Source of the DNA: Candidatus Helicobacter avicola
GTDB taxonomy: Bacteria; Campylobacterota; Campylobacteria; Campylobacterales; Helicobacteraceae
Length of the DNA: 59,490 bases
NCBI GenBank assembly: GCA_019112865.1
Contig: DXIN01000016.1
Coordinates: 1-59,490 of the forward strand
Direction: 5' to 3'
Shown here: one piece after another, positions 53,452 to 59,490 of the stretch
Layout of the letters: every line of letters begins with the position of its first letter
Position numbering within the stretch: the first letter of the stretch is position 1
Made by a program: the position numbers and the translations under genes
The notes under the pieces: model-generated
What the model was told of the DNA's origin: nothing
Databases searched by the model: none
The model's input: only the letters and a program-made list of their open reading frames with translations

Positions 53452-53643
53452 ATGGAAGAAGATATTTTTGTCCAAAAACTCCAGGACCAAAGCCAAAAAC
53501 TCCAAGAATGCCAAACCTCCCACAATCTTGGCTCATGTATGTCTTGTGAATCTTTTCTAGAGTGCGAGGTGCGCAAAGCCTATGTAAAAGCTGTGTATGA
53601 GAGTATGAACAAAGGACAAGAGGGAAGTTTTGATTTTAACTAA
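53452..53643 (+). CDS. small conserved Cys-motif protein
   Basis: This 63-residue protein begins with a Gln/Lys-rich helix. It continues with a conserved pattern CxSCESFLECEVRKAYVKAVYESMNKGQEGSFDF, whose three cysteines could bind a metal. Small proteins of this type recur next to metG in Campylobacterota as I recall. AAGGA lies five bases before the ATG. It is packed between fbp and metG with gaps of 18 and 9 bases. Function unknown. Confidence 0.7.
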   Translation: MEEDIFVQKLQDQSQKLQECQTSHNLGSCMSCESFLECEVRKAYVKAVYESMNKGQEGSFDFN

Positions 53644-53652
53644 AGGATTTAT

Positions 53653-55602
53653 ATGAAAAAAAGCTATATCACTTCACCGATTTATTATGTCAATGATGTG
53701 CCACATATCGGACATGCCTATACGACTATCATTTGCGATATGCTCAAAAAATACCGCCAAATTCACGGACAAGAGGTGTTTTTGCTCACCGGCACCGATG
53801 AGCATGGACAAAAAATCGAAAACTCCGCCAAAGCTCACAACCAAACCCCCCAAGCCTATGCAGATTCTATTAGTGCGCATTTCCGCACACTTTGGGAGGA
53901 GTTTGGTATCGACTTTGATTATTTTATCCGCACCACAGATTCTGCGCACTGCCAAAGCGCACAAGTTGCCTTTAAGAAAATGTTTCAAAAAGGGGATATT
54001 TATAAGGGTGTCTATGAGGGGTGGTATTGCATCTCGTGTGAGAGTCATTTCACTAAGCACCAAGTGGTGGAGCAAAAATGCCCTGATTGTGGTAAGCCTA
54101 CGACTACCATCAAAGAAGAGAGTTATTTTTTTGCCCTCTCAAAATACCAAAATGCCCTCTTGCAATGGTATGAGCAATGCCCCGATGTCATCGTGCCTAA
54201 GCACAAGCGCAATGAAGTCATTCGCTTTGTAGAATCTGGGCTAGTGGATCTCTCAATTACGCGCACGGGATTTAGCTGGGGCGTGCCATTACCAGAGGGT
54301 ATAGAGAATACAGAGAATGCGCCTAAACATATTTTGTATGTATGGCTTGACGCGCTGATAAGCTACATTAGTGCGATAGGCTATGAGAGTGCGATGCGTA
54401 TGGATTTGTGGGAAAATGCCACGCACATTGTGGGTAAAGACATCTTGCGTTTTCACGCGGTGTATTGGCCTGCATTTTTGATGAGTTTAGGGCTGCCCCT
54501 CCCGCGCAAGATCTATGCACACGGCTGGTGGACTCGTGATGGTGTGAAAATGAGTAAAAGTATCGGCAATGTAGTAAATCCCAAAGAGGTCGCCCAAAGC
54601 TACGGCATAGAGGCATTTCGATATTTTTTGTTGCGTGAAGTGCCTTTTGGGCAAGATGGCGACTTTAGCCAAAGGGCGTTGATTGAGCGTATTAACTCTG
54701 ATTTGAGCAATGACATTGGCAACCTCCTAAACCGCCTCATTGGTATGGCGCAAAAATACTTCAATCTCACGCTTTTCTGCACACAGATAGAGCATTTTTA
54801 CCCACAAGAAGTGGCAAAGATCGCGCCTATATTGGAGCGGTTTGAATCTGCTATGAGTGATATGCAGCCACACATCGCGCTTGAAGAGCTTTGGGGGCTT
54901 TTGAGGCTTGGCAACAATGTGATTAGCACCTATGAGCCGTGGAAAATGATGAAGCAAGGCGAAAGCGAGCCAACTCTTGCCCTGCTTATGCTTGTGAGCA
55001 ATATTTTGCTAAAAACCGCGCTGTGTCTCTACCCTATAATGCCAAGAACTGCCAAAAGTATAGCCACCGCGCTAGGTTGCAGTATAGATACACAAAGCTT
55101 CACGCGCTATGTTTCGCAAAATACCCTCTTGCAATCCGCCACACTCACGCCCATAGCCCCACTTTTCCCACGGATAGAATCCCCACTAATGCCCGAGCCA
55201 AGCAATCTATCAGAATCTACCTCACAATCCACTGCACCCAAAACACAATCTCACGCACAATCCACTCTGACATCTACCCCATCACTTGTGGGCATAGAGG
55301 AGTTTGCCAAGCTTGATTTGCGCGTGGGTGTGGTGCTAGAGTGTGAGAGAGTGCCAAAGAGCGAAAAACTCCTTAAATTTCTCATTGATTTGGGCGAATC
55401 CACACCGCGCCAGATTCTCTCTGGGATTGCCAAATACTACGATCCAAGCGAGCTTGTGGGCAAGCAAGTGTGTGTAGTCGCCAACCTTAAACCTGTGAAA
55501 CTTATGGGGCTTTTGAGTTCGGGTATGATATTAAGCGCACACGATGATGAGGGTTTAAGTCTCCTAAGCGTCCCCAAAAAGGCAGGAAGCAAGATTTCTT
55601 GA
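53653..55602 (+). CDS. metG: methionyl-tRNA synthetase
   Basis: MetG charges both initiator and elongator tRNA-Met. The 649-residue product has the HIGH-like motif PHIGHAYT, the connective zinc site (CISCESHF...CPDCGKP) and the KMSKS loop GVKMSKSIGN. It also has an anticodon-binding helical domain and a C-terminal EMAPII/Trbp111-like tRNA-binding domain (EEFAKLDLRVGVVLECERVPKSEKLLKF). A Ser/Thr/Gln-rich linker (about 513-547) joins the last domain. AAGGA precedes the ATG by five bases; the stop overlaps the next gene by four bases. Confidence 0.97.
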   Translation: MKKSYITSPIYYVNDVPHIGHAYTTIICDMLKKYRQIHGQEVFLLTGTDEHGQKIENSAKAHNQTPQAYADSISAHFRTLWEEFGIDFDYFIRTTDSAHCQSAQVAFKKMFQKGDIYKGVYEGWYCISCESHFTKHQVVEQKCPDCGKPTTTIKEESYFFALSKYQNALLQWYEQCPDVIVPKHKRNEVIRFVESGLVDLSITRTGFSWGVPLPEGIENTENAPKHILYVWLDALISYISAIGYESAMRMDLWENATHIVGKDILRFHAVYWPAFLMSLGLPLPRKIYAHGWWTRDGVKMSKSIGNVVNPKEVAQSYGIEAFRYFLLREVPFGQDGDFSQRALIERINSDLSNDIGNLLNRLIGMAQKYFNLTLFCTQIEHFYPQEVAKIAPILERFESAMSDMQPHIALEELWGLLRLGNNVISTYEPWKMMKQGESEPTLALLMLVSNILLKTALCLYPIMPRTAKSIATALGCSIDTQSFTRYVSQNTLLQSATLTPIAPLFPRIESPLMPEPSNLSESTSQSTAPKTQSHAQSTLTSTPSLVGIEEFAKLDLRVGVVLECERVPKSEKLLKFLIDLGESTPRQILSGIAKYYDPSELVGKQVCVVANLKPVKLMGLLSSGMILSAHDDEGLSLLSVPKKAGSKIS

Positions 55603-56369
55603 TGAGAGCCTACACGCAACTTTTTCAAAGACTTAGCCAAGATTCTATGAGTTTGGAATCTTTTGAGCGATTTTGGCGTGATATGGGTGAGAGTGCGCAA
55701 TACACCAATCTCGCTACACAGCTAGAGATTCTTAAACTCTATGATTTTCCCTTGCAGCAAAATGGTGATACAATCACACTTAGCACCGCAAATTTACCAC
55801 TACAAGAGGCGGTATTTTGCTTTGTCGATATTGAGACAACGGGTGGGAAGGCAAACGAACACGATGTGATTGAAATCGGTGCACTCAAATACCAAAATGG
55901 CGAGGTAATTGATCGTTTTGAGAGTCTGATTTTTGCTCCTTATGTGCCTAGTGAAATCACAAAACTCACTGGCATACAGACTAAAGATCTCCAAAACGCT
56001 CCACAACCACAAGAGATTCTCACAAGATTTAGAGATTTTGTGCGTGGGAGTGTCTTTGTAGCGCATAATGTGAGCTTTGACTTTAATTTCCTCAACGAAT
56101 CTTTTATGCGCTACCATATCCCACTTATGCTCTTACCTAAGCTTTGCACGCTCGATCTAGCACGCAAGACAATCCTCTCTCCGCGCTACGCACTAGGGTT
56201 TTTAAACACTTTTTTAGGGATTAATACCCCAGCCACGCACCGCGCTTATGCTGATGCACTTACTGCACTTGAAGTCTTTAAAATTGCGATGATGTGTGTG
56301 CCAAAAAACATAGAATCCACTCAAAACCTTATTGATTTTAGCAAAAAGGGGCGTAAGACATTTGTGTGA
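55599..56369 (+). CDS. 3'-5' exonuclease, DnaQ/epsilon-like
   Basis: The 256-residue product has an N-terminal helical region (about 1-60) and a DEDDh exonuclease domain. Exo I is FVDIETTGG (D and E), Exo II is FVAHNVSFDFNFL (D) and Exo III is HRAYADALTALEV (H and D). It is smaller than PolC-type fusions and could be the proofreading epsilon subunit or a stand-alone RNase T/exonuclease. Its ATG overlaps the metG stop (ATGA). Confidence 0.85.
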   Translation: MMRAYTQLFQRLSQDSMSLESFERFWRDMGESAQYTNLATQLEILKLYDFPLQQNGDTITLSTANLPLQEAVFCFVDIETTGGKANEHDVIEIGALKYQNGEVIDRFESLIFAPYVPSEITKLTGIQTKDLQNAPQPQEILTRFRDFVRGSVFVAHNVSFDFNFLNESFMRYHIPLMLLPKLCTLDLARKTILSPRYALGFLNTFLGINTPATHRAYADALTALEVFKIAMMCVPKNIESTQNLIDFSKKGRKTFV

Positions 56370-56434
56370 GAATACACGCGTGAATTTAAGCAAATTTGTA
56401 TTACAATGCCTCATCACACAAACTAAGGAATCCT

Positions 56435-57664
56435 ATGGAAGCCCCGCTTAGTATTTTCCAAATGCAACATATGTTTTTTCCTCTGTTAGCCATTTGTGGC
56501 TTTGGGTTCGTGCATTTTTATATCTACAAGGCACTTATCAAATCCTTTGCCGACACCGCACTTTTTAGGAAGTTTTGGCTCGTAGTTGTGTGGCTTAATT
56601 TCCTAGGCACTGCCGCATATTTCTCATTTCTCCACAAAGCCCCACCTAGCCAAAGTCTCTATCTTTTACTCTCTGTGTGTATGGGCGTGGCACTAAGTTT
56701 TTTGGTGGTTACACTGCTCTATCAGCTCTGCTCACTTGCCCTGCTAGGCGTGAAGCACAAGCACACGCGCACACGCGCTAGATTCACTCTCAAACGCATT
56801 GCAGGGATTGCTGGAATCGTAATGGTGGTGTATGGAATATTTATAGGCGTGCAAAAACCCCAAATCACGCATATAAGCCTAGAGATTGATGGACTTAGCG
56901 CACCGCTAGAAGTCGTGCAGCTTAGCGATATACATATCGGAGGCTTGATAGAATCTACCCGTGTGCGTGATATAGTCGAGCGCACCAATGCCCTCAATTC
57001 CGATGTGATTTTTCTCACCGGCGATATTGTGGATTCGCCCATAGAAATCGTGCGTGAGGCGGTGAATGAGCTCGCACATCTAAGAGCGCGTTATGGTGTG
57101 TATTATGTGCTAGGCAATCACGAGTATTTCCACGATGCACGCGATATTTTAGAGTATTTACGCACGATGGACTTTAAGGTGTTGCTTAATGATGTTGATG
57201 TGATTACACACGAACACACACCGATAGTTATTGCAGGCATTGCCGACCTTGTAGGCGTGCGTGAGGCGTTTTTGCACCACGATCTAAAGCCTGATGTGCG
57301 TCAGACATTGCTCAAAGCTAAGGATACGATACAAGAAGCCACCTACACACCTATGATATTTCTCTCTCATCAACCAAAAGTCATCTATGAGTTAGAATCT
57401 ATCCATAATTTCGAGCCAGAGCTTACCGCCAATATCCGCCTTGTGCTTAGCGGACACACGCACGGCGGGCAGATATTTCCCTTTTCACTGCTTGTGCCAC
57501 TCCAGCAACCCTATACTAAAGGCTTAGATTCACTTCCAATCGGAGGATATTTGTATATCAATCAAGGCACGGGGTATTGGGGACCACCTATGCGCGTGGG
57601 CAGCCAAAATGAGATCACGCATTTCACGCTTTTGCCCAAACCTTTAAGTCAAATATCACAATAA
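56435..57664 (+). CDS. membrane-anchored metallophosphoesterase (YkuE/YaeI-like)
   Basis: The 409-residue product has several N-terminal membrane segments (about 9-30, 45-65, 75-100, 128-150). A calcineurin-like phosphoesterase domain follows with the ordered metal motifs VQLSDIHIGG (D, H), FLTGDIVDS (GD), VLGNHEY (GNH), LSHQP (H) and LSGHTHGGQ (GHxH). Related proteins are UDP-diacylglucosamine or phospholipid phosphatases; this one may act on an envelope lipid. The ATG at 56435 follows AAGGA by five bases; an earlier frame start lacks one. It precedes the GT61 gene by nine bases. Confidence 0.85.
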   Translation: MEAPLSIFQMQHMFFPLLAICGFGFVHFYIYKALIKSFADTALFRKFWLVVVWLNFLGTAAYFSFLHKAPPSQSLYLLLSVCMGVALSFLVVTLLYQLCSLALLGVKHKHTRTRARFTLKRIAGIAGIVMVVYGIFIGVQKPQITHISLEIDGLSAPLEVVQLSDIHIGGLIESTRVRDIVERTNALNSDVIFLTGDIVDSPIEIVREAVNELAHLRARYGVYYVLGNHEYFHDARDILEYLRTMDFKVLLNDVDVITHEHTPIVIAGIADLVGVREAFLHHDLKPDVRQTLLKAKDTIQEATYTPMIFLSHQPKVIYELESIHNFEPELTANIRLVLSGHTHGGQIFPFSLLVPLQQPYTKGLDSLPIGGYLYINQGTGYWGPPMRVGSQNEITHFTLLPKPLSQISQ

Positions 57665-57673
57665 GGAGCGTAT

Positions 57674-59317
57674 GTGTTAGGGGTTTTATACAATCTCTTG
57701 CGATCCAAAACCACCACCTTTGAGAAAGCCAAAGCGGTGGGGGAAATCACGCAAGAACTAGAAGTCTATCCAAGTAAAACTATCCTTGTGTGTGGAGAGG
57801 GAATCTACGAATATGAGAGTGAGCGCGAGCTAAGCGGGCTTGTAAGTGCATTTGGGGGGGGGGGGCAATTAGAAGATAATAAGGGAAATTTGGCTTGCAC
57901 GCAATCTTTAAATGAGTGCGGCGGCTCGGCATCGGTCATTACCGACAAGGTAACTCCCTCGCCTCGCCTTGCACAACATTTAAATCTTACGCACAAAACA
58001 AGGCAAAGCCGCAGTTTCTTTAGTAATCCTAGAATTTCCGCGGCAAGCCAAGCACGAGATTCACAGATAGATTCAGAATCTAAATGTGCCACACAAGAGC
58101 AACAAGGTGGCGAAGTATCCGAGATGAATTTCGTGGGCTATCAAGCGAGGGGTGCAGGGAGTTTATTAGACATAAATGACCAAACCCCGAGCGTAGATTC
58201 CCGCGAAAGTCGCTCGGAGACAAACCACACGCAAAAGAACTTCCACTTTCGCGATATTTTTGGCAACTACCACCGCTTTTTCCGCCCATACACGCGCACG
58301 CTCCCACCGCTCAAAGTCCGCGCATTTGCTCACGCCTACTGCTACTCGCATAGCTCGGAAATCCTCATCACTGCTTCGCGCAAAGCCCTCATCTCCCAAA
58401 CCTCCTATATGACGCACGAGTTTGCCCCACCACGCGCACTTAGCACGCCGCGCAAGATTCTCTTTGTCCTCAAAACCTGCCTAAAATGGCTGCGCTTTTA
58501 CACCGCGTGCCCACAGAGGATAGATGGCACGCTCGCCATCATGCACCAAAGCAGTAACTACTTCCACTACCTTGTGGAGAGTGTCTCAAGTATGCTGCAG
58601 ATTATCCATAGCGGGCTAGAAGTGGATTATTATGTGCTCGATACCTCCACGCCCTTTGCGCGCGAGATGGTGGAGATCTTACAAATCCCGCGTGAGAAAA
58701 TCCTCTCGCCCAAGCCCCATCGGCTTTTGCGTGCAGATTCACTCCTGCTACCCACGCTCACTGCCGATGTCGAGACGATAGAATACCGCGATCGCCTACT
58801 TTTCGCCCACGCGCTCTCACTCCCACTTAATATCCGAGATTTTTACGCAAGCTTAAGCACGCCCACATCGTATATGTCTGCATCACACACGCCCACCTCT
58901 TGCCCCACGCGCAAGGTATTCCTCACGCGCCCAATGGATTCTAATCGCAATATCGAGAACTTGCAGGAAGTGCAGGCGGTGTTTGGGGAGTTTGGCTATG
59001 AGATCGTGCTGCCCGATAACTTAAGCCTACGAGAGCAAATCGCGCTGATGAGAGAGTGCAAGATCATCGCGAGTATGCATGGTGCGGGGCTAGCCAATGT
59101 GCTCTTTGCACCAAGCGGAGCGGTGGTGTTTGAGATATTTAGTGAGTATTATCATGATTTTGGACCCCAAATGTGCGCGCTGCTAAGAAAACACAGATAT
59201 ATGTATATGGTGGGCAAGACGCGCGATACTTCCATGCACCCACAGCAAGAAAACGCCTATATACACCCAGAACATCTCCGCCATGCCCTAAAAATCCTAG
59301 AATACGAATCTAACTAA
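57674..59317 (+). CDS. GT61-family glycosyltransferase with a phase-variable G12 tract
   Basis: The 547-residue product has a DUF563/GT61 domain in its C-terminal half: NYFHYLVESVSSMLQI (about 294-312), the KVFLTRPMDSNRNIEN arginine segment, and CKIIASMHGAGLANVLFAPSGAVVFEIF (about 456-485). Such enzymes add sugars to lipooligosaccharide or other surface glycans. It starts with GTG, five bases after AAGGAG (an overlapping ATG stops at once). Twelve G at 57854-57865 encode four glycines (61-64); the window copy is in frame, so ON. The region between about 65 and 187 is compositionally odd and rich in Ser, Gln and Thr. Confidence 0.85.
   Translation: MLGVLYNLLRSKTTTFEKAKAVGEITQELEVYPSKTILVCGEGIYEYESERELSGLVSAFGGGGQLEDNKGNLACTQSLNECGGSASVITDKVTPSPRLAQHLNLTHKTRQSRSFFSNPRISAASQARDSQIDSESKCATQEQQGGEVSEMNFVGYQARGAGSLLDINDQTPSVDSRESRSETNHTQKNFHFRDIFGNYHRFFRPYTRTLPPLKVRAFAHAYCYSHSSEILITASRKALISQTSYMTHEFAPPRALSTPRKILFVLKTCLKWLRFYTACPQRIDGTLAIMHQSSNYFHYLVESVSSMLQIIHSGLEVDYYVLDTSTPFAREMVEILQIPREKILSPKPHRLLRADSLLLPTLTADVETIEYRDRLLFAHALSLPLNIRDFYASLSTPTSYMSASHTPTSCPTRKVFLTRPMDSNRNIENLQEVQAVFGEFGYEIVLPDNLSLREQIALMRECKIIASMHGAGLANVLFAPSGAVVFEIFSEYYHDFGPQMCALLRKHRYMYMVGKTRDTSMHPQQENAYIHPEHLRHALKILEYESN
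57854..57865 (+). repeat. homopolymer G12 tract in the GT61 gene
   Basis: Twelve consecutive G lie near the start of the coding region. With 12 the frame is open; adding one base gives GCA-ATT-AGA-AGA-TAA and removing one gives GGC-AAT-TAG, so both alternatives stop within five codons. This is a clean slipped-strand switch, a classic phase-variation signal in Campylobacterota. Confidence 0.9.
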
Positions 59318-59333
59318 GGCTTATTTCAAAGAC

Positions 59334-59361
59334 TAGGGGGTTTGCTAATAACTCCCCCCTA
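59334..59361. terminator. hairpin between convergent GT61 and chemotaxis receptor genes
   Basis: TAGGGGG and CCCCCCTA flank a 13-base loop and can pair over about seven bases, with one extra C. The stem overlaps the receptor gene's stop codon. There is no strong T run on either strand, so termination activity is uncertain. Confidence 0.4.
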
Positions 59362-59490
59362 AAACCTCTTCCTCTCCACATCAGCTAATATCTCATCAGC
59401 TATGGTATTCACTCTTTGAGTGATCTCATTAGTATTGTTGGCTACTTCTACATTCTCTTGGGTTACTCCCTCTAATTGAGCAATAGCCTC
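59359..59490 (-). CDS. methyl-accepting chemotaxis protein, C-terminal end (partial)
   Basis: The leftward frame enters from the window's right edge and ends with TAG at 59359-59361. The 43 visible residues (EAIAQLEGVTQENVEVANNT, NEITQRVNTIADEI) are the heptad-repeat cytoplasmic coiled coil of a chemoreceptor, just beyond the CheA/CheW hairpin tip. The short end ADVERKRF lacks a CheR-binding pentapeptide. Sensor domain and ligand lie outside the window. Confidence 0.85.
   Translation of the reverse strand, partial: EAIAQLEGVTQENVEVANNTNEITQRVNTIADEILADVERKRF

Noticed and set aside
1-59490. CRISPR array suggested by the many AGAATCT repeats
   Set aside because: Spacing is irregular, the repeat is only 7 bases and hits occur in both orientations inside genes.
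1-59490. tRNA or rRNA genes
   Set aside because: No cloverleaf with TTC-A-A arm and CCA end, and no rRNA-like conserved blocks, were found in the short spacers.

Overview
The window looks like chromosomal DNA of a Campylobacterota species, most likely an enterohepatic Helicobacter. The RecO, DnaN, DnaA, RNase J and KdsD products read like Helicobacter proteins, and the CjaA-type cysteine-binding lipoprotein is typical of Campylobacter/Helicobacter. The gene pairs fabZ-lpxA-clpX-mreBC, rsmA-rnj-kdsD and flgM-flgN-flgK also fit. A histidine-biosynthesis gene (hisF), as I recall absent from H. pylori, points away from gastric H. pylori. No tRNA, rRNA, CRISPR array, insertion sequence or prophage was seen, and no stretch over 300 bases lacks a gene.

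Layout. 1-1725: replication origin region, with a partial dnaN, a DnaA-box cluster, dnaA, a second DnaA-box pair, then ruvC (+). 2252-13281: a long, tightly packed leftward block (two hypotheticals, YciI-like, PP-loop ATPase, dnaG, a His-rich outer-membrane protein, murA, galU, slt, YggT, rhodanese, and a methyltransferase broken at a G7 tract). 13469-14969: a rightward pair, DUF455 ferritin-like and LysE. 15038-19276: leftward rsmA-rnj-kdsD-coiled coil. 19417-30231: a long rightward run (hisF, nucleoside phosphorylase-like, rlmN, small membrane ORF, queH, fabZ, lpxA, clpX, mreB, mreC, a large glycosyltransferase-like gene). 30445-35342: leftward glcD, membrane protein, dksA-like, rlmH, accD, IMPase-like. 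35538-36980: recO and a paired SMR exporter. Then cjaA (-) and thrC (+) diverge. 39533-42311: flgM-flgN-flgK. 42421-44923: leftward tetraheme cytochrome, small OMP, thiS, glmU. 45017-47154: fliP and an m5U methyltransferase. 47144-52380: leftward ileS followed by a Bat/VWA operon and a small lipoprotein. 52573-59317: fbp, metG, an epsilon-type exonuclease, a metallophosphoesterase and a phase-variable GT61 glycosyltransferase. The window ends in the 3' end of a chemotaxis receptor (-).

Most genes are core housekeeping: replication, envelope synthesis (murA, glmU, fabZ, lpxA, kdsD, accD), RNA modification, flagella and amino-acid metabolism. The variable layer is surface glycan chemistry: a GT61 gene with a G12 tract, a sugar-type methyltransferase with a G7 tract, and a GT-B-like glycosyltransferase flanked and interrupted by a dispersed repeat.

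The most unusual signals are three. (1) A repeat lies before, inside and after the 28009-30231 gene, and its second hairpin keeps its pairing while its sequence changes. (2) The G12 tract in the GT61 gene has stop codons immediately downstream in both alternative frames. (3) The 7-mer AGAATCT/AGATTCT is strongly over-represented across genes and spacers and is associated with in-frame linker insertions such as the one in HisF.
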